Shown here one piece after another: positions 7,419-14,971 of a DNA stretch of 36,718 bases. Source of the DNA: CAZDDI01 sp964504195 (GTDB lineage: Bacteria; Chloroflexota; Anaerolineae; B4-G1; SLSP01); assembly GCA_964504195.1 (NCBI GenBank), contig CAZDDI010000045.1, forward strand, positions 1 through 36,718, in the 5' to 3' direction. Every line of letters begins with the position of its first letter. Position 1 is the first letter of the stretch. Under the pieces are notes generated by a model. That model did no database searches. It was not told the DNA's origin and was given only the letters and a program-made list of their open reading frames with translations. The position numbers and the translations under genes are program-made.

Positions 7419-8006
7419 CTATAACTCACTAGAGTCAGTATTCCCATTACCTCCGGCATCTGTTGAGGCTGGCTCACTTTCCGCTACAGCTTCTGAGACA
7501 GCCTCCATCACATCCTCTTGCTGCTCGCTCGCCGAAAATTTCACGCCTACGTCATGCACGCCGGCGGCGTCAGAATAAGCCTGGCGGGACTCCGCCGACT
7601 CCGGTGGGACGGTAGCAACAATCCAGCCGCGCGCGTCGTCCGGCATTTCCGGGCTGTTGACGTACTCCTGCACTTGTTGCCCGTGTTCGTTACCGTACCG
7701 GCGGGCTTCAGCCTCGCCCCAGTCACGCATATCATTGGTTTTGTAGTCAATGATGACCCGCTCATTGATGAATGTATCAATGTACCCCTGGGCTTCGCTG
7801 CCGTCAGGCTTGATGATCAGCACAGAGCGATTGCTCTCCACATCATCAAGGCGTTCTTCGGCAGCCCACTCATACCCGCCATGCCCAAAGGTGCCGAAGG
7901 TCTGCGGCGTCATAGGTCCTTCATCGTCAATTTCCTGGCGCACTTCCGGTGGCGTCGTACTCTCTTGAATGTCTGTTGGCTTGCCCACATCACTTCTTGT
8001 GCCCAT
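7419..8006 (-). CDS. RecB/Cas4-like PD-(D/E)XK nuclease
   Basis: A 195-residue acidic protein with the three landmarks of RecB-type nuclease domains: an aspartate in QGYIDTF (Asp77), D87-Y88-K89 in VIIDYKT, and a QxxxY motif (Gln111 to Tyr115 in QQVQEYV). These residues would bind metal and cut DNA. It is short for the family, with no helicase or Cas4-type cysteine cluster, so it probably depends on a partner. The N-terminal tail carries TTPPEVRQEIDD, a motif repeated in the next protein upstream, and the last 35 residues are acidic and disordered-looking. AAGGAG lies just before the ATG. It is the last gene of the minus-strand run, 18 bases after the previous stop, two genes downstream of a HerA-like ATPase. 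HerA-nuclease pairs are known in repair and defence. Confidence 0.65.
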   Translation of the reverse strand: MGTRSDVGKPTDIQESTTPPEVRQEIDDEGPMTPQTFGTFGHGGYEWAAEERLDDVESNRSVLIIKPDGSEAQGYIDTFINERVIIDYKTNDMRDWGEAEARRYGNEHGQQVQEYVNSPEMPDDARGWIVATVPPESAESRQAYSDAAGVHDVGVKFSASEQQEDVMEAVSEAVAESEPASTDAGGNGNTDSSEL

Positions 8007-8024
8007 GCATTTCTCCTTGTCTGA

Positions 8025-8417
8025 TTATGGTTCTTGATCTGATGTGTCTATTCCAGGTTCACTATCATCGTCTATGGCTTCCCTGATGTTAGAAGGCGTT
8101 TCAGTAGGCACCTCACCGGAAGTATCTGATGGCTCGTACATACGCCTGGCAACATCTTTCAGATATGCGTCTTGATCTTGTTCGGCGGCATTATCTGTAA
8201 TCAGGTCTTCTTCCAGGTTCCAACGCGCAGCTTCTTTATCCCTCGGACCGAAGGGCTCCATACGTGAAGAAGGTTGTCCAGTCGTATCATCAATATCATC
8301 CTGCACATTGGGCGGTGTTGTATCGCTGGGTTGATCTGTAGGCTGAATATAGCGAAATTCTCCCGGAGGTTCTTTTTCGATTTCGTCAGGTCTTCGCGGT
8401 CCCATACGTTCTGCCAT
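8025..8417 (-). CDS. Small acidic protein with repeated TPPxVxxxIDD motif
   Basis: A 130-residue, strongly acidic protein of unknown function, rich in D, E, P and T and probably largely unstructured. It contains two copies of a short motif, TTPPNVQDDIDD (residues about 34-45) and TPSNIREAIDD near the C-terminus. The first copy is followed by a segment (EPFGPRDKEAARWNLEEDLITD) that aligns with the N-terminal part of the neighbouring nuclease (GTFGHGGYEWAAEERLDD). The shared piece suggests both proteins dock onto the same partner, most simply the HerA-like ATPase encoded 18 bases upstream. No enzyme motif is seen. Start at 8417, with GGAG-type bases upstream. Confidence 0.55.
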   Translation of the reverse strand: MAERMGPRRPDEIEKEPPGEFRYIQPTDQPSDTTPPNVQDDIDDTTGQPSSRMEPFGPRDKEAARWNLEEDLITDNAAEQDQDAYLKDVARRMYEPSDTSGEVPTETPSNIREAIDDDSEPGIDTSDQEP

Positions 8418-8435
8418 TGCTTTTCTCCTCGCCTT

Positions 8436-11400
8436 TTATGGTTTGTAGTGTTTTTCAAACTCATACAACATCACGCGATAATTGCCGATCACCCATTTGG
8501 CTTGCGGCGTTTTGGCTGCCCCTGACTCAAAGTATGACTGAGCCATGTGAGCCAGGAAACAATAAACGTAATCTTTACCTGTCTCTGTCCCCACCTCGCC
8601 CAACCTTTGCTCGATTCTTCTTCCCATGGCCGAAAGCATGTCCCAACGCCGTTTCTGATCTTCTTGCCCCAACGCATCGTTGATTCTATCTATGCACTTC
8701 TGACAGAATTCATCACGATGCTCCAAAGATTGTGCCACAGCACGCCGATAGAGACATTTCTGTTGTTGTAACAGAGGTTGACAGTACGCACAAGCCGACA
8801 TCGGCGCGCGTAGCAAAATAGACGACGTTTCACGCATCACGTCCGATTTCTGTATTGCACTGCTGATGGATCTATCTCCGATTGTAGCCGCTAGTCCTCC
8901 CTGCCACGGGAGCACCGGCACATCGGCCAGCTTCATCCTGGCGCGCTGCTGCTCCATATAGGTGTGGATGCCGTCATCGGAGTTGTCCATCGCTGCCGCT
9001 TTGTCATAGCCGGGCTGGTCTTCAAGTTCCGGCACTTTCAGATGAACAGGACGACCATAAGGACTGCGCACCAGCGCGTAGCCGGGATTCAGGGTGCGGG
9101 CGTACTCGCGTTGTTGCTCATTGAGGTTCATAATGCTGCCGAACAGGTCGAAGCTGGGGACGTCTTCTAGCCAATGCATCATTTTGAGGTGGGTGTTGCC
9201 AATTGCCCCTTTGACCAGCAAAGTGGGAATCTGTTCGGCGATGATGATGCCCTCACCGTGGCCGCGCACTTCGGCCAGGATGTTGCCGAAGTCTTCGCCG
9301 GCCGCACTTTGCGGATTCCCCATACCGCTCAGGGTTGGGCCAGATTCGGCCATCAGGCGGTGCGCTTCTTCCACCACGGTGATGTGGGGATGCGTCAACG
9401 GGCGCGGGTTACGTTCCACTTCTTCGGCAAAGCGCATCAGCAGAAAGCCCATCAACAGTGCGGTATCCTGCGTCGAGCCGACGCGCCCGATTTCCATGAC
9501 GGTGGGGCGGTTGAGTAAAGTGGTGAACGCCATCGAGTGACGCACGTTGAGAACGTGGCCGGCGTTTTCCAGCAAGTCGCCGATGCGAATGACCGACGCC
9601 TGGCGCACGTTGTCCTGCACCTCGCGCCCGTAATTCAGACCATCGGTAATTTGCTGGATGGCCGCGTAGAATTCCGACATCACCGGGTACTGGCGCCCTG
9701 GCTCGCCCCGGTCGGAGACAGGGTCCCAACCTTTACCCCGGTAGACCTGGCGCAGTGCCTCACGGTAAATCATCGGCAACGGATCCACGAGAGAGAACGC
9801 CGCCATGAAAACGCGCATCAGGCGGCTGAGATGCGTCTTGAGCAACAGCCCTTCAGGGACTTCGAAGGGGTTAAAGCGGAAGGGAGATGTGCGCTCGTCG
9901 CCCAGGGTGAAGACGAGCAAATCTTGTGCCAGCCCGCGATACTGGCGCAGGTCGCGGTAGTCGGGTTTGTCAATGGGATACAGCACCAGGAATGGCACCT
10001 GGTGTTCCTGCCACAGTTGGGAGAGCAGGTATTTGATGGTAGTGGTCTTCCCGCTGCCGGTGGAGCCGCCGATGAGCGCGTGGCGCGTCAGGCCGGACAC
10101 CGACGTGGTGAAGTATTGCGGGGTGAGGTTGCCGCGATGGTAAACCTGGCCGAGCTTGATTTTGCGCTCCTGGCGTTTTTCATCCAACGCCGATTGGACG
10201 TCGTTTTCATTGGCGCGCGCCTGCCGTTGCAGCTCTAGCTCATCCGCCGGAGCGACGAACGGCTCGTTTTTGACCAGGACGCCGGGGATGTAGCCGCTTT
10301 CCGGCGGGACGGGCAGGCGGAACGCGCCGGACGCCTCGCGGGCGCAGGCCAGGTAACGCAGCCGCTGCAACGGCGGCGCGGCCTGCGTTGCGCCCCAGAA
10401 TTCGTGTTCCAGCCAGCGCAGGTTGTCCAACGCGACGCTCAACTCCGCGCCGTCGGCGGGCTGCGCCGCCACCCATTGCGTAGGATAGGGATTGTTGGCA
10501 TTGTCCATCAGTTCCGATCCCAGCGCCTCCGCCAGGCCGTAGGGTGTGAATTTCTCCCCCACGACGTGGACGCGCACCAGCATCAGATGCTCGCGCTCGG
10601 CCATCAGCTTCTGGTAGATGGCAACGCCGATGGTGGAGCGCGTGCGGATGTATTCCTCGGTCACGTCATCGTCTTCGGTGGCCGTGCGCTTGAATTGCCC
10701 GATGGCGAAGCTGACGTTGTGGACTTCCTGCGGGTACATCCGCGTGGGGCGGATGCTGATACCCACGAAGCACCGTTGCGGCTGGAAGGCCAGCGCCTCC
10801 AGGAAGCGGCTCATCGGGCTGAAGCTGACACTGGGCGCGAAGGGATGCGCGATGTAATCGCCGACGCGCGCCACCCGCGCCAGAGGTGCGGCGCTGGCGA
10901 TGGGCATATCCTCAAATTTGCGGATTTCCATAATGTTGCTCAGATCCAGCGCATCCAGGTTGAACGGTTCGTAGTAGCGCAAAAACTCAGCTTCCTCCGT
11001 CACCGGTTCCAGGGGATAGTTGTAGGGGTCTTCCATTGGAAAATTACAGATAAACTTATCCCACAACTGCGCGGCCAGTTTTTGGGCTTGCCCTTGCTGT
11101 GGCGAAAAAACCTTGCCGAGGAAGATGATATCAATGGTATTGGGCTGGCCCGGCGTGGCGCTGGGCGTGGAGACAAAGCGCAACTCGAAGGTGGCGCGAT
11201 GCTCGCGGGCGCGGGAGAGATCGTAGATAAAGCGGAACTGGCGGCCCATCACCAGCTTGATACGCTCCTTGCCCCAGCGGGTGAAATCCTCGGAGAGCAG
11301 GCTTGGCAGGAACGGTACACGTGCCGCCCACAGCGCGTGCTCCCCGCCGATGTCTTGATACATCACGCCTTCCTGATTGTCGAAGCCGACGGCTTGACGG

Positions 11401-11441
11401 ACGAATTCACGGTTGGATGTGTGGATATATGGTATTTGCAT
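8436..11441 (-). CDS. HerA/FtsK-superfamily ATPase with C-terminal cysteine cluster
   Basis: A 1001-residue protein. The Walker A loop is GGSTGSGKTT at residues 458-467. The Walker B strand ITVVEEAH is at 687-694, the double-acidic version of HerA-type motors, and AEQIP near 735 fits the sensor position. The N-terminal 440 residues are unassigned, with beta-rich stretches and no membrane segment. Residues 880-920 hold a cysteine cluster (C884-x2-C887, C896, C913-x2-C916) that probably binds zinc. HerA proteins form hexameric rings that translocate DNA and usually work with a nuclease, here perhaps the RecB-like protein encoded two genes downstream. A 171-base gap separates it from the preceding propeller-bearing gene, so it may have its own promoter. 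It is longer than archaeal HerA (about 500), closer to bacterial DUF87 defence-type ATPases. Confidence 0.75.
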   Translation of the reverse strand: MQIPYIHTSNREFVRQAVGFDNQEGVMYQDIGGEHALWAARVPFLPSLLSEDFTRWGKERIKLVMGRQFRFIYDLSRAREHRATFELRFVSTPSATPGQPNTIDIIFLGKVFSPQQGQAQKLAAQLWDKFICNFPMEDPYNYPLEPVTEEAEFLRYYEPFNLDALDLSNIMEIRKFEDMPIASAAPLARVARVGDYIAHPFAPSVSFSPMSRFLEALAFQPQRCFVGISIRPTRMYPQEVHNVSFAIGQFKRTATEDDDVTEEYIRTRSTIGVAIYQKLMAEREHLMLVRVHVVGEKFTPYGLAEALGSELMDNANNPYPTQWVAAQPADGAELSVALDNLRWLEHEFWGATQAAPPLQRLRYLACAREASGAFRLPVPPESGYIPGVLVKNEPFVAPADELELQRQARANENDVQSALDEKRQERKIKLGQVYHRGNLTPQYFTTSVSGLTRHALIGGSTGSGKTTTIKYLLSQLWQEHQVPFLVLYPIDKPDYRDLRQYRGLAQDLLVFTLGDERTSPFRFNPFEVPEGLLLKTHLSRLMRVFMAAFSLVDPLPMIYREALRQVYRGKGWDPVSDRGEPGRQYPVMSEFYAAIQQITDGLNYGREVQDNVRQASVIRIGDLLENAGHVLNVRHSMAFTTLLNRPTVMEIGRVGSTQDTALLMGFLLMRFAEEVERNPRPLTHPHITVVEEAHRLMAESGPTLSGMGNPQSAAGEDFGNILAEVRGHGEGIIIAEQIPTLLVKGAIGNTHLKMMHWLEDVPSFDLFGSIMNLNEQQREYARTLNPGYALVRSPYGRPVHLKVPELEDQPGYDKAAAMDNSDDGIHTYMEQQRARMKLADVPVLPWQGGLAATIGDRSISSAIQKSDVMRETSSILLRAPMSACAYCQPLLQQQKCLYRRAVAQSLEHRDEFCQKCIDRINDALGQEDQKRRWDMLSAMGRRIEQRLGEVGTETGKDYVYCFLAHMAQSYFESGAAKTPQAKWVIGNYRVMLYEFEKHYKP

Positions 11442-11497
11442 TTATTATCTCCATGGAGCAGTAAGTATCAGTAACACTTCAGTTTTATGAGCAAATC

Positions 11498-11580
11498 AGG
11501 TGTAACGCACTCGAGTTAAGTACAAAGCCCATTCTGACGCAATCCGCACCTATTCTCAGGTGCAAAAGTGCGTTGCACCT
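11498..11580. repeat. 14-bp inverted repeat in the HerA upstream gap
   Basis: AGGTGTAACGCACT (11498-11511) and AGTGCGTTGCACCT (11567-11580) pair with one mismatch across a 55-base loop. The pair lies between the end of the propeller gene (11613) and the start of the HerA-like gene (11441). It could be a regulatory hairpin or a small element remnant; no T-run marks it as a classic terminator. Confidence 0.45.
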
Positions 11581-11612
11581 CACAAGACTGAAATGTTACC
11601 ATCATCAGTTAT

Positions 11613-13283
11613 CTAAAAGTCGTCCCAAGCAGGTAACCAGGGAATGCGACGCGAAAAATGGGTTAAACGGCGAAGGTTACCTCCGTCAGCATTCATCAAA
11701 TATACTTCTGTGTGACCATTGCGATCGGATACAAAAGTGATTTGCCTGCCATCAGGTGACCAGGAGGCAAATTCATCGTTTCCTGAAGCATTAGAGAGGT
11801 TGTGTAAACCACTACCGTCCGCATTTACTATGTAAACATCACTCTTACCATCGCGATAAGATGTAAACAAAAGCTGCGCGCCGTTCGGTGACCAATTTCC
11901 AAGCATATCGTGACCAGAGTGATTAGATAAATTGCGCAATCCGGTACCATCAATATTCATTACATAAATCTCGAAATTGCCATTACGATCCGACGCAAAA
12001 GCAATGTGTGTTCCGTCAGGTGCCCATACACCATAAATATCGGTTGCTGGATGGCTGGTTAAATTATTCCATACATCGTCGTTTAAACTCATGACATAAA
12101 TTTCCGAATTACCATCTCGCTCAGATTCCAAAGCAAGATGAGTATTATTAGGAGACCAGACTAAATAATTATCTTCTCCTGGATGATTAGTTAAATTAAT
12201 CAAACCGGTTCCGTTGACATTCATCAAATAGATTTCTGAATTACCATCACGATCTGATACAAATGTGATATGCGTTCCATCGGGAGACCATGAAGGATAC
12301 CGATCGTTCGCGGTATGGTTGGTTAGATTTCTCAACTCGCCGCTATTTACATCTAGCGTATAAATCTCAAAGTTACCATCGCGATTTGATTCGAAAGCGA
12401 TCACCCCCCCATCTGGTGACCAGGGGCCAGCCCAATCAAAAGATGGGTGATTAGTTATATTCTGCAACCTCTTTCCATTAGCACTTATCAAATAGATTTC
12501 CAGGTCATCCTGACAATCAACTCGAAGAGAAATCCGTTCCCCATCAGGAGACCAAGCAGGCGCACCAATGATGATTTTTGGCTCCGCTATGTTCCAATGC
12601 AAGAAAATAACACCAGCAACAATAATGATCAGAATTAACACAATATAACCGAAAGTTTGACGTTTACGCCGCCACTGTTCTCGCTCCTGCGCCTCATGGC
12701 GGACACGTTCCTCTGCCTGTCGGCGCGCTTCTTGCTGTTGACGTATAATTAAGGCTTCAGCCTCGCGTCGTTTCTCCTCAATGTAGGCTTCCCCCTCCAC
12801 CCCACATTCCGGGCAGAAACGGATAGTTTTCTCAATGAGCTTGCCGCACTTGGGGCAGTCGCGGCCCATCTCGTCGCCGCAGTGCCGGCAATAGCGCGTG
12901 CCTACGGGGCTGGCAGAATGGCATTTGGGGCACTGCCAGGCATCCAGGCGGGCGGCGGGTGGTGTCACTTGGGGTGTTACTGGTGGGCGTGGAGGTAGCG
13001 GCGGCGCGGCCGGACGGGCGGGCTGCGCCTGCGGGTCGGCCAGGCCGCTCACGGTACTGTTTAGGTTGAGTGTGGTGTCGTAAGCGGTGCGTTTGGCCGG
13101 GTCGGTCAGCGTAGCGCGGATTTGTTCGATGATGCGCAGAGCGCGAGTGGCCTTGTCCGCCGTCTCCGGGTCATGGTGCGTCACCAGTCGCCGCCAGCGG
13201 TTGTATTGCGCTTCGCAGGCGGCTTCGACTTCGGGCGCGGGCGCGTCCGGTTGAATTTGTAAAATTTCGTAATAGTTGGGCAT
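11613..13283 (-). CDS. J-like/double zinc ribbon protein with membrane helix and TolB-like propeller
   Basis: A 556-residue protein. Residues 1-72 are a J-like domain (MPNYYEILQI start, DPAKRTAYD end) with HHDP at 36-39 instead of HPD. A linker with SGLADPQ and proline runs follows. The eight zinc cysteines are 118, 121, 132, 135, 143, 146, 157 and 160. A charged helix (163-207) leads to one membrane segment (about 212-230, YIVLILIIIVAGVIF). The remainder is a seven-bladed propeller with repeats WSPDGERIS, WSPDGGVIA, WSPDGTHIT, WSPNNTHLA, WAPDGTHIA, WSPNGAQLL and WSPDGRQIT, closed by PAWDDF. By topology the J-like and zinc parts would face the cytoplasm and the propeller the outside. TolB-like propellers bind proteins or peptides, so this may be a sensor. 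AGGGAG precedes the ATG. Confidence 0.8.
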   Translation of the reverse strand: MPNYYEILQIQPDAPAPEVEAACEAQYNRWRRLVTHHDPETADKATRALRIIEQIRATLTDPAKRTAYDTTLNLNSTVSGLADPQAQPARPAAPPLPPRPPVTPQVTPPAARLDAWQCPKCHSASPVGTRYCRHCGDEMGRDCPKCGKLIEKTIRFCPECGVEGEAYIEEKRREAEALIIRQQQEARRQAEERVRHEAQEREQWRRKRQTFGYIVLILIIIVAGVIFLHWNIAEPKIIIGAPAWSPDGERISLRVDCQDDLEIYLISANGKRLQNITNHPSFDWAGPWSPDGGVIAFESNRDGNFEIYTLDVNSGELRNLTNHTANDRYPSWSPDGTHITFVSDRDGNSEIYLMNVNGTGLINLTNHPGEDNYLVWSPNNTHLALESERDGNSEIYVMSLNDDVWNNLTSHPATDIYGVWAPDGTHIAFASDRNGNFEIYVMNIDGTGLRNLSNHSGHDMLGNWSPNGAQLLFTSYRDGKSDVYIVNADGSGLHNLSNASGNDEFASWSPDGRQITFVSDRNGHTEVYLMNADGGNLRRLTHFSRRIPWLPAWDDF

Positions 13284-13326
13284 TGTGCTCCCTGATTCAA
13301 ACCTTATTCACAAGCATACCTGTGTT

Positions 13327-13599
13327 TCATATAATGGCAATGATCAGCATAATAATAATAACAGGAAAAGCCAAAACACCGCCCAGAACGCCACCCATGA
13401 CACTGACGATAGTGCTGCTTTCTGTCTTCGAAGGATCTACCAAATTATCCGCTGCCCAGAGATTGGTGGAAATTCCACCAATAGCACCCATCACTATCTG
13501 CCCGATAGCGCAAAACCCCACTTCCATCATATCCGGCCAGATGATGGCCCAAGCGATAGGTGCAGCAACAACACCCAGAACTCCACCAATGATAGCCAT
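13327..13599 (-). CDS. Membrane half of a frameshift-split J-like protein
   Basis: A 90-residue, very hydrophobic protein with two or three membrane segments (MAIIGGVLGVVAAPIAWAII, later VMGGVLGGVLAFPVIIIMLI). It aligns along its length with the membrane domain of the intact 280-residue paralog at 18272-19114: GGVLGVVAAPIAWAIIWPDMM against GGILGAVVAPLFWAAVWPDVM, and IVMGAIGG against IIMGMIGG. Homology continues upstream of this ATG in the same frame (LKHGRTRM against LESGLS), so the segment probably was fused to the preceding 13617-14189 frame. Joining them needs a -1 step near 13617. It may now be made from its own ATG, but no strong ribosome site precedes it. Confidence 0.55.
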   Translation of the reverse strand: MAIIGGVLGVVAAPIAWAIIWPDMMEVGFCAIGQIVMGAIGGISTNLWAADNLVDPSKTESSTIVSVMGGVLGGVLAFPVIIIMLIIAII

Positions 13600-13616
13600 G
13601 CGGGTCCTGCCGTGTT

Positions 13617-14189
13617 TTAACGCATTTGGCGGCGCGTCGCTTCTTGTTGCTGATGTTGGCGCTCGGCCTCTTCAAATTCCTTTTGCTGAATGGCTTCCGG
13701 GATATTGACGCCGCAAGTGGGGCAAAATCTGGAATCGGATGACACCAGCGTGTTACATTGCGGACATGCTATCCCCAACCGGCAACCACACTTTTTGCAG
13801 AATAGCGCGCCGGCGGTGTGCTGTGTCTGGCATTTCGGGCAGATCCAGACATTGGCTGATTGTGCAATGGGAGATGGTACAGGTTTGACCATCGGTGGTG
13901 CGGGCGGCGGTGGCGCAACCATCGATATCACGGCTTGTGGGTCTACCAGGCCACCGACGCCTGCGCTTAAGCCCAGTTGAGCATCGTAAGCGGCATGCTT
14001 CTCTGGATCCAAAAGTGTCATACGGATCTGCTCCAACCAGCGCAAGGCCTGGTTCGCGCGATTTGCCATTTCGGGGTCATGGTGCGTGACCAGTCGCCGC
14101 CAGTGGTTGTATTGTGCGTCGTAGGCCATCTGGATTTCGGCGGAGGTGGCGGCAGGAGTGATTTTCAGGACTTCGTAATAGGTGGGCAT
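13617..14189 (-). CDS. J-like/double zinc ribbon protein, front half of a frameshift-split gene
   Basis: A 190-residue protein: J-like domain (residues 1-72, HHDP at 36-39), GGLVDPQ linker, a proline-rich stretch, then zinc cysteines 117, 120, 131, 134, 142, 145, 156 and 159 plus one extra at 136. It ends in a short charged helix (EEAERQHQQQEATRRQMR) at a TAA at 13617-13619. In the 280-residue paralog the same helix runs into a membrane domain, which here is encoded in the -1 frame by 13327-13599. So this is either a soluble product separated from its membrane part, or a broken gene or sequencing error. The ribosome site is weak (a CCGGA just before the ATG). Confidence 0.6.
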   Translation of the reverse strand: MPTYYEVLKITPAATSAEIQMAYDAQYNHWRRLVTHHDPEMANRANQALRWLEQIRMTLLDPEKHAAYDAQLGLSAGVGGLVDPQAVISMVAPPPPAPPMVKPVPSPIAQSANVWICPKCQTQHTAGALFCKKCGCRLGIACPQCNTLVSSDSRFCPTCGVNIPEAIQQKEFEEAERQHQQQEATRRQMR

Positions 14190-14206
14190 TCCGGTTGTTC
14201 CGTTCT

Positions 14207-14968
14207 TTAATAGTGGCGTGGGGGGCGAGCCATGCTCGCGAAAATCAGGTCGCTTTCTGACTTCGGCTCTATTTTTGAAATCAGCCCTATAATGGGAACT
14301 GTGAGCGCGCCCGGGATAAAGCTCAGGAAGACATACTCAAAGGAAAAGGTGAGTAGAGCATACAGAATTAACCCGCCCATACTCAACCCTAGCGCCACCA
14401 GGAGGAGGGTCAGGAGGACGCTGATGACTTTGTTGCCGCTCTGATTCCGTAGTTTCCGAGTGACGTAAGCCTGATCATAGAGGATATACCCGTAGCCATC
14501 GCATAGATCGCAGGAGCGGAAAGTTTTTTCGGGCAAGCGTCCGCTCCCGCCACAATTTGAGCATAGTTCGGTGAGCACGGAGTCGCGAGGGCCGTAACTC
14601 CTCAAAGTACCGGTGCCGAAACAGGGGGAGCAGTAATCGCTCCACTGCCCTTTGGCTCCCCCGCAATGTGGACAAACTATTTTCGTCAAGCCACGCGCCA
14701 GTTGAGATTGTAGCCATTGGTCGGCTTTCTCCTGGCGGGCCTGTTCCTCCAGGGCTTGTTTCTGCGCCTGGACGGCCATATCTGCGCCGCATTGTTGACA
14801 ATACCGGTGCGTGATGAGGTTGAGATGTCCGCACTTGGGACATTCGTGGCTTAACGCCTGCCCACAGACAAGGCAAAATTTTGCCCCGACCGGGCTGACC
14901 GTCTGGCATTGAGGGCAAATCCATTCGTCAGAATGTGCGACTCCCGAAGTTTGCAATGCGTTTATCAT
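14207..14968 (-). CDS. Double zinc ribbon protein with DnaJ-type CxxCxGxG zinc finger and membrane hairpin
   Basis: A 253-residue protein without a J-like domain. It begins with the same double zinc ribbon as its neighbours (cysteines 18, 21, 32, 35, 43, 46, 57 and 60). It then carries four CxxC pairs of the DnaJ cysteine-rich type: CPHCGGAKG (99-107), CSPCFGTG (113-120), CSNCGGSG (136-143) and CDLCDGYG (153-160). Two membrane segments follow (about 183-208 and 211-230). In DnaJ the CxxCxGxG finger binds substrate and helps hand it to Hsp70, so this gene looks like the missing DnaJ half of the J-like set. The start at 14968 has GGGAGG eight bases upstream and lies three bases after the preceding stop. 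Confidence 0.75.
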   Translation of the reverse strand: MINALQTSGVAHSDEWICPQCQTVSPVGAKFCLVCGQALSHECPKCGHLNLITHRYCQQCGADMAVQAQKQALEEQARQEKADQWLQSQLARGLTKIVCPHCGGAKGQWSDYCSPCFGTGTLRSYGPRDSVLTELCSNCGGSGRLPEKTFRSCDLCDGYGYILYDQAYVTRKLRNQSGNKVISVLLTLLLVALGLSMGGLILYALLTFSFEYVFLSFIPGALTVPIIGLISKIEPKSESDLIFASMARPPRHY

Positions 14969-14971
14969 AAT

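Noticed and set aside
10404..11474. A 356-codon plus-strand frame opposite the HerA-like gene
   Set aside because: No domain is visible and the minus strand encodes a motif-bearing ATPase; typical shadow frame.
13606..13625. Programmed -1 ribosomal frameshift site joining the split J-like gene
   Set aside because: The junction bases do not form an X-XXY-YYZ heptamer and no downstream stem is evident, so mutation is simpler.
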